The notes: generated by a model not told the origin, from the sequence alone. A stretch of 64,000 nucleotides of DNA from Chelatococcus reniformis (GCF_014640075.1 NZ_BMGG01000001.1:62001-126000); one strand, 5' to 3'. Shown: positions 27,894-38,041, counted from the first letter of the stretch. Translations and numbers: made by a program.

Positions 27894-28861
27894 TCAGCCG
27901 CGGCGTCGAGCTTGACCGTCGTGTTGGCGGCGGGGGCGTGAGGCGGTATCGCCGGCTCGATCGATACCGCCTGCCCCTCGCCACCGGCGGGCCGGGCGGC
28001 CTCCTCGTCCACGACCGGCTGGCGGGTGAGGATGCGGCACAGCCGCGCGATGGTCGGCTTCAGCTGGTGGCGGTGCACCACCATGTCGACCATGCCGTGC
28101 TCGCGCAGATATTCGGCGCGCTGAAAGCCGTCGGGCAGCTTTTCGCGGATGGTCTGTTCGATGACGCGCGGCCCGGCAAAGCCGATCAGGGCCCCTGGCT
28201 CGGCGATGTGAATATCGCCGAGCATGGCGTAGGAGGCCGTGACGCCCCCTGTGGTCGGGTTGGTGAGCACGACGATATAGGGCAGTTGCGCCGCACGCAG
28301 GCGCCGGACGGCCACGGTGGAGCGCGGCATCTGCATCAGCGAGAACATGCCCTCCTGCATGCGCGCGCCGCCGGAGGCGGCGAACAGCACGAAGGGCGTG
28401 CTGCGGCTGACCGCCGTCTCCATGGCCGTGACGATCGCCTCGCCGGCTGCCATGCCGAGCGAGCCGCCCATGAACTCGAAGTCCTGCACGGCAATGGTCA
28501 CCGGCAGGTGCTCGATCTCGCCGACCCCGGCCTTGACCGCGTCGGGTTGCCCGGTCTTGGCGCGCGCATCGCGCAGCCGGTCGACGTAACGCTTTTCGTC
28601 GCGGAACTTGAGCGGGTCGAGCGGCACCTCCGGCAGCGCGATATCCTCCCAGCGCTCGCCGTCAAACATCGACTTGAGGCGATCCGTAGCTCCCATCCGC
28701 AGATGGAAGTTGGAGCCGGGAATAACGAAGAGGTTGGCCTCCACCTCCTTGTGGAAGACCATCTGGCCGGTATCCGGACACTTGATCCAGAGGTTCTCCG
28801 GCACTTCGCGCTTGAATAGCGTCTTGATCTTCGGCCGAACGACGTCGGAAATCCAGTTCAT
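27890..28861 (-). CDS. accD: Acetyl-CoA carboxylase carboxyltransferase subunit beta
   Basis: Beta half of the carboxyltransferase that makes malonyl-CoA for fatty acid synthesis, 323 residues. The crotonase-like core shows [43 protein letters not shown] and [11 protein letters not shown]. The N-terminal zinc ribbon is degenerate: the position of the four-cysteine finger reads [10 protein letters not shown] then [11 protein letters not shown], keeping a single Cys. This loss also occurs in other Hyphomicrobiales as far as I know. The ATG at 28861 ([10 protein letters not shown]) is the normal family start; an upstream extension is ignored. Confidence 0.96.
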   Translation of the reverse strand: MNWISDVVRPKIKTLFKREVPENLWIKCPDTGQMVFHKEVEANLFVIPGSNFHLRMGATDRLKSMFDGERWEDIALPEVPLDPLKFRDEKRYVDRLRDARAKTGQPDAVKAGVGEIEHLPVTIAVQDFEFMGGSLGMAAGEAIVTAMETAVSRSTPFVLFAASGGARMQEGMFSLMQMPRSTVAVRRLRAAQLPYIVVLTNPTTGGVTASYAMLGDIHIAEPGALIGFAGPRVIEQTIREKLPDGFQRAEYLREHGMVDMVVHRHQLKPTIARLCRILTRQPVVDEEAARPAGGEGQAVSIEPAIPPHAPAANTTVKLDAAAE

Positions 28862-29005
28862 GAGGTCCCAACCTCCAGGCGCGGCGCTCGAACAGCCCCG
28901 CGCGCGAGATCCGTATGTAGGGGCGAAGCGTACAATTTCATGGCGCGACCCGCCTGCTAACCGCCCGCGCCGCGACATCCCCCAACGAATGTTGACGCTG
29001 GCGGC

Positions 29006-29869
29006 TCAGGCCGCATCCGATTTGGCGGCGCCGCGCACGCCCGCCGCAAGTTCCCGCACCAGCGCGGCCACCCCCTCCGCCGTCGCGGCCGAGCCGCAGC
29101 CTTCGGCGTCGAGCGCGGCCTTCACCCGCTCCACCAGCGCGGTGCCGACCACGACGCCATCGGCGCACGCGGCAACGGTCGCGGCGTGAGCCGCCGTGCG
29201 GACGCCGAAGCCGACGGCAACGGGCAGTCGTGTATGCCCCTTGATACGCTGGACCGCCGCCGTGACCTTGCCGAAATCGGGGGTCGCCGAGCCGGTGATG
29301 CCGGTGATCGACACGTAATAGACGAAGCCGGCGGTATTGGCGAGAACCGCCGGCAGGCGCGCGTCGTCGGTCGTCGGCGTCGCCAGCCGAATGAAGGCCA
29401 GCCCGGCCTCGAGCGCCGGCAGGCATAGCTCGGCGTCCTCCTCGGGCGGCAGGTCGACGACGATCAGCCCGTCGACGCCGGCGGCCCGGGCGTCCCCCAG
29501 GAAGCGCTCGACCCCGTAAATGTAGATCGGGTTATAATAGCCCATCAGGATGATCGGCGTCGCCGTGTCGCGGGTGCGAAACCGCGCCACCAGTTCGAGC
29601 GTGCGCACCATGGTCTGTCCGCCGGCCAGCGCCCGCAGCCCGGCGGCCTGGATCGCCGGCCCGTCGGCCATGGGGTCGGTGAACGGCATACCGAGCTCGA
29701 TCAGGTCGGCGCCGGCGCCGGGCAACGCCTCGACCACGGCGAGCGAGGTGTCGAAATCGGGATCGCCCGCCGTCACGAAGGTGATCAGCGCCGCCCGCCC
29801 CTCGGCCTGGCAGGCGGCGAGACGCGCGTCGATGCGGGCAACCCCGCCGGACTTGTGCGGCGCGCTCAT
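29006..29869 (-). CDS. trpA: Tryptophan synthase alpha subunit
   Basis: Cleaves indole-3-glycerol phosphate to indole and glyceraldehyde 3-phosphate; indole is channelled to the beta subunit. The 287-residue protein has the catalytic Glu in [16 protein letters not shown] with the nearby Asp, then MGYYNPI, VDLPPEE, and the phosphate-binding [11 protein letters not shown]. The start overlaps the trpB stop by four bases. Confidence 0.97.
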   Translation of the reverse strand: MSAPHKSGGVARIDARLAACQAEGRAALITFVTAGDPDFDTSLAVVEALPGAGADLIELGMPFTDPMADGPAIQAAGLRALAGGQTMVRTLELVARFRTRDTATPIILMGYYNPIYIYGVERFLGDARAAGVDGLIVVDLPPEEDAELCLPALEAGLAFIRLATPTTDDARLPAVLANTAGFVYYVSITGITGSATPDFGKVTAAVQRIKGHTRLPVAVGFGVRTAAHAATVAACADGVVVGTALVERVKAALDAEGCGSAATAEGVAALVRELAAGVRGAAKSDAA

Positions 29870-31152
29870 GCCCGCCCCCCGAGGATGTCGGCCACCTGCG
29901 GCACATCCTTGTCGCCGCGGCCGGACAGGTTGACGACCATCAGATGCTCGCGCGGCAGCTGCGGCGCCACTTCCACCACGCGGGCGATGGCATGGGCCGG
30001 CTCGAGTGCGGGAATAATGCCCTCCAGCCGCGTCAGCAGTTGGAAGGCGGCCAGCGCCTCCTCGTCGGTCGCCGACAGATACGTCACCCGGCCGACATCG
30101 TTCAGCCAGGCATGCTCGGGGCCGATCCCCGGGTAGTCGAGGCCGGCCGAGATCGAATGGGCCTCGGTGATCTGGCCATCGCCGTCCATCAGCAGGTAGG
30201 TGCGGTTGCCGTGCAGCACGCCGGGGCGGCCGCCGGCGATCGAGGCGGCGTGCGCGCCCGAGGCGACGCCGTGGCCGGCCGCCTCGACGCCATAGATCTT
30301 AACGGATGCCTCGTCGAGAAACGGATGAAACAGGCCCATGGCATTGGAGCCGCCGCCGATGCAGGCGATCAGGCTGTCCGGCAGGCGTCCCTCCGCCTCC
30401 AGCATCTGGGCACGCGTTTCATGGCCGATGATCGACTGGAAGTCCCGCACGATGGTGGGATAGGGGTGCGGACCGGCCACGGTGCCGATGCAGTAGAAAG
30501 TGGTGTCGACATTCGTCACCCAGTCGCGCAGGGCGTCGTTCATGGCGTCCTTGAGCGTGCGCGAGCCGGACTGGACGGGCACAACCTCGGCCCCTAGCAT
30601 CCGCATGCGGAAGACGTTGGGCATTTGCCGCTCCACGTCGACGGCGCCCATGTAGATCACGCAGTCCAGGCCGAAGCGGGCGCACAGGGTCGCCGTGGCG
30701 ACGCCGTGCTGGCCCGCGCCGGTTTCGGCGATGATGCGCTTCTTGCCCATGCGCCGCGCCAGCATGATCTGGCCCAGCACATTGTTCACCTTGTGGGAGC
30801 CGGTGTGGTTGAGCTCCTCGCGCTTCAGGTAGATCTTGGCGCCCCCGCTGCCACCGGCGTCAGCCGCCTGGCGGCGCAGGTGCTCGGTCAGCCGCTCTGC
30901 GTAGTAGAGCGGGCTGGGCCGGCCCACGTAGCTGGCGAGGTGGCCGTCCATCTCGGCCTTGAACGCTGGATCTGCTCGGGCCTCGCCGTAGGCGCGCTCG
31001 AGTTCGAGAATGAGTGGCATGAGCGTTTCGGCGACAAAACGGCCGCCGTAGAGGCCGAAGCGGCCGCGCTCGTCGGGGCCACTGCGGAACGAGTTCGGAC
31101 GGTCGGGCACCGGTGCGCTGCCGGCGGATGAGAGCTTGGTGTTGGCGGTCAC
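29866..31152 (-). CDS. trpB: Tryptophan synthase beta subunit
   Basis: PLP enzyme of 428 residues that condenses indole with serine to form tryptophan. The PLP lysine lies in [15 protein letters not shown]; other hallmarks are [15 protein letters not shown], the Glu in [13 protein letters not shown], and the phosphate-binding GGGSNAMG. It begins within the trpF stop (four-base overlap), giving a tightly coupled trpF-trpB-trpA unit. Confidence 0.98.
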   Translation of the reverse strand: MTANTKLSSAGSAPVPDRPNSFRSGPDERGRFGLYGGRFVAETLMPLILELERAYGEARADPAFKAEMDGHLASYVGRPSPLYYAERLTEHLRRQAADAGGSGGAKIYLKREELNHTGSHKVNNVLGQIMLARRMGKKRIIAETGAGQHGVATATLCARFGLDCVIYMGAVDVERQMPNVFRMRMLGAEVVPVQSGSRTLKDAMNDALRDWVTNVDTTFYCIGTVAGPHPYPTIVRDFQSIIGHETRAQMLEAEGRLPDSLIACIGGGSNAMGLFHPFLDEASVKIYGVEAAGHGVASGAHAASIAGGRPGVLHGNRTYLLMDGDGQITEAHSISAGLDYPGIGPEHAWLNDVGRVTYLSATDEEALAAFQLLTRLEGIIPALEPAHAIARVVEVAPQLPREHLMVVNLSGRGDKDVPQVADILGGRA

Positions 31153-31823
31153 GCGACCTTATCCTTGCGCATTGGGCGGGCGCTGCGCGCCGCGCGGATG
31201 AAGGCCTCGATGAGGACCGGGTCCTTGACGCCCGGCGCAGCCTCCACGCCGGACGAGACGTCGACGCCGACGAAACTGCCGTGGCCGCCGACCTCGGCAA
31301 TCGCTTCGGCGACGTTGGCAGCTGTCAGGCCTCCGGAGAGCATAAACGGGGGCAGCTCGGCCGCCGCGATCAGCCGCCAATCGAACCTGGCACCATTGCC
31401 GCCGGGTCGCGTCGCGTCCTGCGGCGGCTTGGCATCGAGCAGCAGCCGGTCGGCCGCCGTGAAGGCGGCAGCGGCGGCAAGATCGGCCGCGGCGGCAATC
31501 CCGAGCGCCTTCATGGAGCGGACCCGGCAGCGCGCGCGCAGCGCCGCCAGGCGCCCACCGCTCTCCTGCCCGTGCAGCTGCAACCAGTCGGGGCGAACCT
31601 CGGCACAGATAGCATCGATCAGTGCGTCGTCGGCGTCGACGGTCAGCGCCACCACCTCGGCCCGGCCGCGCACATGCTGCCGCAGCCCTTTGGCGGCGGC
31701 GACGGACACGTGGCGTGGGCTCCTGGGAAAAAACACCAGCCCGATCATGTCGGCGCCGCAGGCGAGCGCCGCATCGAGCGACTCAACCGCGTTCAATCCG
31801 CAGATCTTAACGAGAAGGGACAT
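31149..31823 (-). CDS. trpF: Phosphoribosylanthranilate isomerase
   Basis: Catalyses the Amadori rearrangement in tryptophan synthesis. The 224-residue barrel has the catalytic Cys in VKICGLN at the N-terminus and the catalytic Asp in GVDVSSGVE near the C-terminus, with the phosphate-binding [13 protein letters not shown]. The ATG at 31823 gives the expected start; the frame continues upstream to 31934 without family similarity. First gene of trpFBA. Confidence 0.95.
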   Translation of the reverse strand: MSLLVKICGLNAVESLDAALACGADMIGLVFFPRSPRHVSVAAAKGLRQHVRGRAEVVALTVDADDALIDAICAEVRPDWLQLHGQESGGRLAALRARCRVRSMKALGIAAAADLAAAAAFTAADRLLLDAKPPQDATRPGGNGARFDWRLIAAAELPPFMLSGGLTAANVAEAIAEVGGHGSFVGVDVSSGVEAAPGVKDPVLIEAFIRAARSARPMRKDKVA

Positions 31824-32005
31824 GGCCTGGAGTTGGCACGACAGGGCTCGCTTGTCCACCTCGCTCGCGGTCGCGGCGACGAGTTGCCCAAGCGAGCGCC
31901 TGCTCTGCCCTCCAAACGGGCACAAGGAGATCATGATTGCGCGCCGGCGACATTTGATAAAAAATTACGGTTGCAAACGCGCCACGAGCAACGTTAATCT
32001 CTGCT

Positions 32006-32148
32006 CAGGAAAAAGGCCTCGCTTGCGCGGCCCAAGTCTCGGGAGGAAACGCCCACGGGGCAAGCGGCACATGTGCTGCATTGCAACATTCAGGGCGCGC
32101 CGCTAAATGGCGCAGATCTACGGGGCAGCGAGGCTGCCCCTTTTCTTG
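32006..32148 (+). ncRNA. Candidate small RNA between trpF and fabI (predicted)
   Basis: The 368-base gap 31824-32191 has no good protein gene, but on the plus strand it holds a strong intrinsic terminator (32122-32148) that cannot serve either flanking gene, since both run leftward. A possible promoter, TTGCAA (31971-31976), 17 bases, TTAATC (31994-31999), would start a transcript near 32006, about 140 nt. The 5' segment GCCTCGCT can pair with AGCGAGGC inside the terminator, and GCTTGC with GCAAGC internally, so the transcript could fold in two ways. No known RNA family was recognised. Confidence 0.35.
32122..32148 (+). terminator. Rho-independent terminator (plus strand)
   Basis: A perfect eight-base-pair stem, GGGGCAGC pairing with GCTGCCCC around a three-base loop, is followed immediately by TTTTCTTGT. 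The U-rich tail fixes its direction to the plus strand. Confidence 0.75.
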
Positions 32149-32191
32149 TCTGCAATCCCCTCTTGTCCGCACTCCTCTTTCGGCATGCCGC

Positions 32192-33016
32192 CTATTGGGC
32201 GGCTTCGGGCTGCCCCTCCGCCTCTTCGTGCGCCTTGAGCACCTCGGGCCGTGGCATCGAGATAATGTTGTAGCCGCTGTCGACGTAGTGGATCTCGCCG
32301 GTGACGCCGCTCGAATAATCCGACAGAAGATAGAGGGCGGACTTGCCGATCTCCTCGATTGTCACCGTACGGCGCAGCGGCGCATGGGCCCTCTGATAGT
32401 TGTACATCAGCCGAGCATCGGTGATGCCGGCCCCGGCCAGCGTCCGCACCGGGCCCGCCGAGATGGCGTTGACCCGGATGGCTCGGGGGCCGAAATCCGC
32501 CGCCAGGTAGCGCACGCTCGCCTCGAGCGCCGCCTTGGCGACGCCCATGACGTTGTAGTTCGGCATGACCCGGTTGGCCCCGAACGACAGCGTCAGCAGC
32601 GAGCCGCCGTTCGGCATGAGATCGCCAGCCCGCCTGGCGAGCTCGGTGAAGGAGAAGCACGAGATCACCATGGTGCGTGAAAAGTTCTCGCGCGAGGTGT
32701 CGGCGTAGCGGCCCTTGAGCTCGTTCTTGTCCGAGAAGGCGATGGCGTGCACCAGGAAATCGAGGCTGCCCCAGCGCTGCTTCAGATCCGCGAAAACGGC
32801 GTCGACCGATGCCAGATCCTCCACATCGCAGGGCAGCACGATCGACGAGCCGAGCGACTGGGCCAGGGGCGCCACCCGCTTCTTCACCGCGTCGCCCTGA
32901 TAGGTAAAGGCAAGCTCGGCGCCAGCGCCAGCGAGCGCCTGCGCGATGCCCCAGGCGATGGAGTGATTGTTGGCGATGCCCATCACCAGGCCGCGCTTGC
33001 CCGCCATCAACCCCAT
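32192..33016 (-). CDS. fabI: Enoyl-[acyl-carrier-protein] reductase FabI
   Basis: NADH-dependent enoyl reductase of the SDR fold, last step of fatty acid elongation; 274 residues. The dinucleotide site is LVMGIANNHSIAWGIA, and the Tyr-x6-Lys catalytic pair lies in PNYNVMGVAKAALE; RVNAISAGPVRTLA and GEIHYVDSGYNI are further family marks. The ATG at 33016 has GGAAGGG seven bases upstream. An in-frame ATG at 33037 without a ribosome site and a later one at 33007 are alternatives. Third gene of the fabA-fabB-fabI cluster. Confidence 0.96.
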   Translation of the reverse strand: MGLMAGKRGLVMGIANNHSIAWGIAQALAGAGAELAFTYQGDAVKKRVAPLAQSLGSSIVLPCDVEDLASVDAVFADLKQRWGSLDFLVHAIAFSDKNELKGRYADTSRENFSRTMVISCFSFTELARRAGDLMPNGGSLLTLSFGANRVMPNYNVMGVAKAALEASVRYLAADFGPRAIRVNAISAGPVRTLAGAGITDARLMYNYQRAHAPLRRTVTIEEIGKSALYLLSDYSSGVTGEIHYVDSGYNIISMPRPEVLKAHEEAEGQPEAAQ

Positions 33017-33186
33017 CGCCCTACCCTTCCAAGCCATTGCGTGGCGGCGTGCCGCGCGCAAACCGGCGCCTGGTGCCGCCGGCAAACTCATCCTTAGGAC
33101 ACGCCCGGTGGCGTGCGTATCGATCGACCGGCGCCCGCATGGGCGGGGCGCCGGCCGCGCCGCCGACGTCGATCGACGCAGCAGAC

Positions 33187-34410
33187 TCAGGCGTCGATGT
33201 GCTTCAGCACCAAGGTCGCGTTCGTGCCGCCGAACCCGAAGGAGTTGCTCAGCACGGCGCCGAGCTGCGCGTTGTCGATCCGCTCCCGCACGATTGGCAT
33301 GTCGGCGAAGGCAGGATCGATCTCCTCGATGTGGGCGCTCTCGCAGATGAAGCCATTGTTCATCATGAGCAGGCTGTAGATCGCCTCCTGCACGCCGGTC
33401 GCGCCGAGCGAGTGGCCGGTGAGCGCCTTGGTGCCGGAGATCGGCGGGCACTTGGCGCCGGTGCCGAAGACCTTGCGGATCGCCTCGATCTCCGGCCCGT
33501 CGCCGGCCGGCGTCGAGGTCGCGTGCGGATTGATGTAGCTGATCGGTGTCGTCACGCCGGCGAGAGCCATGCGCATGCAGCGCTCCGCCCCCTCCCCCGA
33601 CGGGGCGACCATATCGTAGCCGTCCGACGTGGCGCCGTAGCCGACGACCTCGCCGTAGATGCGCGCGCCGCGCGCCTTGGCATGCTCGAGCTCCTCGAGC
33701 ACGACGACGCCGGCGCCCCCGGCGATGACGAAGCCGTCACGGTTCTTGTCATAAGGGCGCGAGGCCACGTCGGGACGGTCGTTGTACTTCGTCGACATGG
33801 CGCCCATGGCATCGAACAGCACGGAGAGGCTCCAGTCGAGCTCCTCGCAGCCGCCGGCAAAGATCACGTCCTGCTTGCCGAACTGGATGAGCTCGTAGGC
33901 GTTGCCGATGCAGTGGTTCGACGTGGCGCAGGCCGACGAGATCGAATAGTTCACGCCCTTGATCTTGAACCAGGTGGCGAGGGTCGCAGAAGCGGTCGAC
34001 GACATCGCCTTGGGCACGGCGAAGGGGCCGACGCGCTTGGGACCCTTCGCGCGCGCGATGTCCGCCGATTCCACGATCGTCCGCGTCGACGGGCCGCCCG
34101 AGCCCATGATGATGCCGGTGCGCTCGTTGGAGATGTCCTGCGGTTCCAGGCCGGCGTCACGGATGGCCTGGTCCATGGCGACGTGGTTCCAGCCGGTCCC
34201 GCCGGCGTGGAAGCGCATGGCACGCCGGTCCACCACCTCGGCCGGGTCGAGCGTCGGCGCGCCGTGCACCTGGCAGCGGAAGCCGAGCTCTGCATAAGCC
34301 TCGGAACGGACGATGCCCGAGCGGGCTTCTCGCAGGGACGCCACGACCTCCTGCGTGTTGTTGCCGATGGACGACACGATTCCCATGCCGGTAACGACGA
34401 CGCGTCTCAT
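33187..34410 (-). CDS. fabB: 3-oxoacyl-[acyl-carrier-protein] synthase I
   Basis: Condensing enzyme of 407 residues that extends unsaturated fatty acid intermediates. The Cys-His-His triad is visible: [23 protein letters not shown] and [11 protein letters not shown]. The C-terminal [15 protein letters not shown] is also typical. It follows fabA in the same direction; fabA and fabB together introduce and elongate the cis double bond. Confidence 0.97.
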   Translation of the reverse strand: MRRVVVTGMGIVSSIGNNTQEVVASLREARSGIVRSEAYAELGFRCQVHGAPTLDPAEVVDRRAMRFHAGGTGWNHVAMDQAIRDAGLEPQDISNERTGIIMGSGGPSTRTIVESADIARAKGPKRVGPFAVPKAMSSTASATLATWFKIKGVNYSISSACATSNHCIGNAYELIQFGKQDVIFAGGCEELDWSLSVLFDAMGAMSTKYNDRPDVASRPYDKNRDGFVIAGGAGVVVLEELEHAKARGARIYGEVVGYGATSDGYDMVAPSGEGAERCMRMALAGVTTPISYINPHATSTPAGDGPEIEAIRKVFGTGAKCPPISGTKALTGHSLGATGVQEAIYSLLMMNNGFICESAHIEEIDPAFADMPIVRERIDNAQLGAVLSNSFGFGGTNATLVLKHIDA

Positions 34411-34439
34411 CGCTCGCCAATCCTTTCCTCAGTTCCCCG

Positions 34440-34545
34440 GCTGCCGGATTCGGGGCCCAGCGGCCTAAGGCATGTTCCGGTCGGATGACATCCTCCGCCC
34501 GTGAGCATGCTCCAATTAGATGAATTTGGCGCGCCTGACCGTAAG
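34440..34545. repeat. Intergenic palindromic repeat segment (fabB-fabA gap)
   Basis: Between fabB and fabA lie GGATGA-CA-TCCTCC (34475 onward) and AGCATGCTCC, related to the repeat elements at 8673, 38870 and 49300. Nothing coding was seen here. Confidence 0.45.
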
Positions 34546-34636
34546 GTGAAGGCCTCCGGGAAGCGCTCGAGGGCGGCACGCATTCCAGATGGTTGCATCG
34601 AAAGTAAGGCCACCGCTCGGCAGACGGACACTGCCG

Positions 34637-35164
34637 TCAGACCGCCTGGAACAGCCCGACCCGCAGATCCTTGGCTTCGTAGACGCGTTCGCCATCGGCC
34701 TCCAGCCAGCCGTCGGCGATGCCGAGAACCAGCTTGGACCGGAACACACGCTTCAGGTCGACCCGGTAGACCACACGCTTCACGGACGGCAGGACGAGAC
34801 CCGAGAACTTCACCTCGCCAACGCCCAGCGCCCGGCCTTGCCCCTGCGATCCGGACCAGCCGAGAAAGAAGCCGAGCATCTGCCAGAGCGCATCGAGGCC
34901 GAGGCAGCCGGGCATCACCGGGTCGCCCTTAAAGTGGCAGGGGAAGAACCAGAGGTCCGGCCGCACATCGAGCTCCGCCGTCACATGGCCCTTGCCGTGC
35001 TGGCCGCCGGTGTCGGCGATCGACGAAATGCGATCGAACATCAACATGGGCGGCAGCGGCAGTTGCGCGTTGCCGGGCCCGAACATCTCGCCTCGCCCGC
35101 AGGCGAGTAGCTCCTCGTAGCTGTAGCTCGACTGGCGCTGAGCGGTGGTCACGGTTTCGGTCAT
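34637..35164 (-). CDS. fabA: 3-hydroxydecanoyl-[acyl-carrier-protein] dehydratase / isomerase
   Basis: Hot-dog-fold enzyme of 175 residues that dehydrates 3-hydroxydecanoyl-ACP and isomerises the product to cis-3-decenoyl-ACP, the entry to unsaturated fatty acids. The catalytic His and Asp are in [23 protein letters not shown]. The ATG at 35164 ([11 protein letters not shown]) is the usual start; a longer frame to 35452 lacks similarity. It lies divergent to irr, an arrangement conserved in Bradyrhizobium-like genomes. Confidence 0.96.
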   Translation of the reverse strand: MTETVTTAQRQSSYSYEELLACGRGEMFGPGNAQLPLPPMLMFDRISSIADTGGQHGKGHVTAELDVRPDLWFFPCHFKGDPVMPGCLGLDALWQMLGFFLGWSGSQGQGRALGVGEVKFSGLVLPSVKRVVYRVDLKRVFRSKLVLGIADGWLEADGERVYEAKDLRVGLFQAV

Positions 35165-35460
35165 GTTCCTGACATCGGGCGGTGGATCGTAAGCTGAGTT
35201 CTGACGTCCTAGAGCATTCCGTCGTCCGATTGAACTCGACAAGATGGAAAAAAGAGTGTGATGGCGACGATGGCTTGGGACGATGGCTCGGGCGGCCGTC
35301 GCAGCCCCCAGGGGCGATCGAGGTCGGGAGAAATCATCCGGCCCGAAAGCGCGCGGCGAAGCGCTCCAGTTTCGAACATTGAAGGAGGCCGCACGACCGC
35401 ATCCGACCGTGCCATGCTCTAGCACGGTTCGAGCATCGGCTGAAAGCGGCACCCGCGATG
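35165..35460. other. Divergent intergenic region fabA / irr
   Basis: The whole gap (to 35521) is 357 bases. It contains a weak copy of the intergenic repeat (TAGAGCATTCCGTCG near 35211) and an A-rich stretch at 35246-35255. A promoter for irr is described separately. No Irr- or RirA-type box could be recognised with confidence, and no promoter for fabA was clear. Confidence 0.4.
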
Positions 35461-35489
35461 TTGCGGTTGCGTCAGCTCCTGCCTATGAT
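35461..35489 (+). promoter_or_regulatory. Predicted sigma-70-type promoter of irr
   Basis: TTGCGG (35461-35466) and TATGAT (35484-35489) are separated by exactly 17 bases, close to the vegetative consensus. Transcription would start near 35496, leaving a leader of about 26 bases before the irr ATG. Confidence 0.55.
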
Positions 35490-35521
35490 GTTGGTTGGAT
35501 TATACACGGGTTGAATGTTCA

Positions 35522-36001
35522 ATGAGCGATGGGGTTGTCGAAAATTCCGGGGGCCAGGACGAGCACGCGCACGCCGGCTTGCAGGGATGTCCCGTTCATG
35601 CGCTTCGCGGCGAACTGAGGCGCGCCGGCCTGCGTCCGACGCGGCAGCGGGTGTCGCTGGGCTGGCTGCTGTTCGCCAAGGGCGACAGGCACGTCACGGC
35701 CGAGATGCTGTATGAGGAGGCGACGCGGGCACGCGTCCCCGTGTCACTCGCGACCGTCTACAACACCCTGCATCAGTTCACCGAGGCAGGGCTGCTGCGG
35801 GAAGTCGCCATCGACGGCTCGCGCACCTATTTCGACACCAACGTCGGCAACCACCATCACTTCTTCGTCGAAGGCGAGGAGAGGCTGATGGACATTCCGG
35901 GCGCGGCGGTCACCATCGGCAACCTGCCGGCGCCGCCGGAGGGCATGGAGATCACCAAGGTCGACGTGGTCATCCGCCTGCGGCCCAAGAAGGTCTCCTG
36001 A
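35522..36001 (+). CDS. irr: Iron response regulator Irr (Fur family)
   Basis: Fur-superfamily regulator of 159 residues that controls haem and iron genes in Hyphomicrobiales and is degraded when haem binds. It has the winged helix (RPTRQRVSLGWLLF, SLATVYNTLHQFTEAGLL) and the dimerisation domain. Both haem-sensing elements described for Bradyrhizobium Irr are kept: a Cys-Pro haem regulatory motif (C23-P24 in GCPVH) and a His triplet (H111-H113 in GNHHHFF). Many non-Bradyrhizobium Irr proteins lack the first. Divergent to fabA, as in relatives. The ATG at 35522 is preferred over one at 35495. Confidence 0.95.
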   Translation: MSDGVVENSGGQDEHAHAGLQGCPVHALRGELRRAGLRPTRQRVSLGWLLFAKGDRHVTAEMLYEEATRARVPVSLATVYNTLHQFTEAGLLREVAIDGSRTYFDTNVGNHHHFFVEGEERLMDIPGAAVTIGNLPAPPEGMEITKVDVVIRLRPKKVS

Positions 36002-36200
36002 CCCGTCACGAGGGCCATGGCAGGGCGAGCTTCGGCCATGGGTCCGGGCACGAGGTGCCATCCGACCAGCCCTTGATGCTGGAAATCCGCGCCTCGCCGG
36101 ATGGCCGGACCGAATTCGGCCATGATGCAGCGTCGAGAGATGCGGGCGGCTGCGTTGGATCCCGGCAACGTCGGGCCGGTCCCCATCGCCCACCGCTCGG

Positions 36201-36722
36201 CTAATCCACCTTCTCGCCGGGATAGACGCCCCACAGCCTCTCCTGGCGCAGGTAGCCGCTGACGTTCTGGACAAGCACCAGGCACCAGCTCCCGTCGCAG
36301 CGCTTGATGTTGGCGATCACGTTGGGTTGAAGGTGGGCGACAACAGGCCCGTCGTCCTTGGCCGATTCCAGCAGCGCTAGCGTGCCCGTCTTGCTCCATG
36401 GGGTGACCAGCGCCGTGCGCCGGCCCGATAGCAGGCTGTGCAGCACCCACCCCTCGGTGCCCTCCGCGTCCCGCACCCGCCGCCAGGTTTCGAATTCGGC
36501 CGTGATCTCCACCGGCAGGCCGGCGCGCTGGAACACCCACGACGTCCGATGGTCCTTCGAGGGGCCCTCGCGCAGGTTCACCCGGTCGGACTTGAGGCTG
36601 ACATAGCGCGGCAGCGGCAGTCCGCTGGCCGTGCCGACCTGCGCCGCCAGGGCCGCGCCGGGCGGCGTCTGCATCAGAATGAGCGGCAGCAGGGCGAAGA
36701 GCGCGGCCAGGCGCCGCGGCAT
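36201..36722 (-). CDS. Secreted SH3-like domain protein
   Basis: From the ATG at 36722 the protein (173 residues) begins with Arg-Arg, a hydrophobic stretch and GAALA, a clear Sec signal. The mature part contains two bacterial SH3-like repeats: one around SDRVNLREGPSKDHRTSWVF to GWVLHSLL, the second around GPVVAHLQPNVIANIKRCDG to YLRQERLWGVYPGE. Such domains bind peptidoglycan or proteins in the periplasm. The frame extends to 36845, adding 41 residues before the signal, which is less likely. It lies between irr and a 2-hydroxyacid dehydrogenase gene. Confidence 0.8.
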   Translation of the reverse strand: MPRRLAALFALLPLILMQTPPGAALAAQVGTASGLPLPRYVSLKSDRVNLREGPSKDHRTSWVFQRAGLPVEITAEFETWRRVRDAEGTEGWVLHSLLSGRRTALVTPWSKTGTLALLESAKDDGPVVAHLQPNVIANIKRCDGSWCLVLVQNVSGYLRQERLWGVYPGEKVD

Positions 36723-36950
36723 CCGAGGGCGGCGCGCAAGAGGACGGAGCAAATGCCCCCTCTCGGCGAAGTGGGCCAGGGCGGCAGGCAGCGGGCAGCG
36801 CCCGCCGTTGCTCGCCGCCAGCGGAGCGTTCGCAGCACGTCTCATTGTCTTTCTGCCGTCCTCTGCTAGAGAGGCATTGATGGGTCGACACCTTTATCTG
36901 TGGCCCGGCCATGTTTAACGGGGGGTGAAACGCTCCCGCCCGGACGTGTC

Positions 36951-37949
36951 ATGATCAAGAAGAAGCCTTTCGTCGTCGTCACCCGCAAGCTGCCCGATGC
37001 CATCGAACAACGGATGGCCGAGCTCTTCGAGGTGCGCCTCAACGCCGCCGACAAGCCGATGACGACGGCGGATCTCGTCGAGGCGACCCGCGCGGCCGAC
37101 ATCCTGGTGCCGACGATCACCGATGTCATCGATTCGGCGGTGCTGGCCCAGGCCGGACCGCGCCTCAAGCTCATCGCCAATTTCGGCAACGGCGTGGACA
37201 ACATCGACGTTCAGCAGGCGCTGGCCCGCGGCATCACGGTGACTAACACGCCGGGCGTGCTGACCGAGGATACCGCCGACATGACGATGGCGCTGATCCT
37301 CGACGTCGCCCGCCGCATCGCCGAGGGCGCGCGCATCCTGCCGGACGATCAGGAATGGGCGGGCTGGTCGCCGACCTGGATGCTTGGCCGACGGATCACC
37401 GGCAAGCGCCTGGGCATCGTCGGCATGGGCCGCATCGGCCAGGCCTTAGCCCGTCGTGCCCGGGCCTTCGGCCTGTCGATCAACTATCACAACCGTCGTC
37501 GCGTATCGGCGGCGACCGAGCAAGCGCTCGAGGCGACCTACTGGGACTCCCTCGACCAGATGCTGGCGCGCATGGACATCGTGTCGGTGAACTGCCCGCA
37601 CACGCCTGCGACGTATCACCTGCTCTCGGCCCGCCGCCTCAAGCTGCTCAAGCCTTCAGCCATCGTGGTCAACACGGCGCGCGGTGAAGTGATCGACGAA
37701 ACGGCGCTGGCGCGCATGCTGGAGGCCGACGAGATCGCCGGCGCCGGGCTCGACGTCTTCGAGCACGAGCCGGCGGTCAACCCCCGCCTGCTCAAGCTCG
37801 CCAAGGCGCACAAGGTGGTGCTCCTGCCGCACCTGGGTTCGGCCACCATCGAGGGTCGCATCGACATGGGCGAGAAGGTGATCGTCAACATCAAGACCTT
37901 CATGGACGGGCACCGACCGCCCGACCGCGTGCTGCCGAGCATGCTCTGA
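36951..37949 (+). CDS. D-isomer 2-hydroxyacid dehydrogenase (glyoxylate/hydroxypyruvate reductase type)
   Basis: NAD(P)H-dependent reductase of 332 residues. The Rossmann signature is LGIVGMGRIGQALARRARAF; the catalytic Arg is in NTARGEVID, the Glu in DVFEHEPAVN, and the His in LLPHLGSAT. The N-terminal substrate loop NFGNGVDNID is typical of D-glycerate dehydrogenase / glyoxylate reductase (GyaR/GrhA-like). Substrate preference cannot be settled from sequence. The ATG at 36951 (MIKKKPFVVVTRKLP) is chosen over one at 36900. Confidence 0.92.
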   Translation: MIKKKPFVVVTRKLPDAIEQRMAELFEVRLNAADKPMTTADLVEATRAADILVPTITDVIDSAVLAQAGPRLKLIANFGNGVDNIDVQQALARGITVTNTPGVLTEDTADMTMALILDVARRIAEGARILPDDQEWAGWSPTWMLGRRITGKRLGIVGMGRIGQALARRARAFGLSINYHNRRRVSAATEQALEATYWDSLDQMLARMDIVSVNCPHTPATYHLLSARRLKLLKPSAIVVNTARGEVIDETALARMLEADEIAGAGLDVFEHEPAVNPRLLKLAKAHKVVLLPHLGSATIEGRIDMGEKVIVNIKTFMDGHRPPDRVLPSML

Positions 37950-38041
37950 CCCGCAGCAGGAACAGCGGCTGCGGGTTGATCTGACGAGCGCCGACACTAT
38001 CTGGGCCCCGGCGCATATCGTGCCGGGTGGAGGGAGGCCGA

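Noticed and set aside
32067-32086. CTGC-ATT-GCAA segment as a PhaR-type site of polyhydroxybutyrate regulators
   Set aside because: One half-site base deviates and no phasin or polyhydroxybutyrate gene is nearby.
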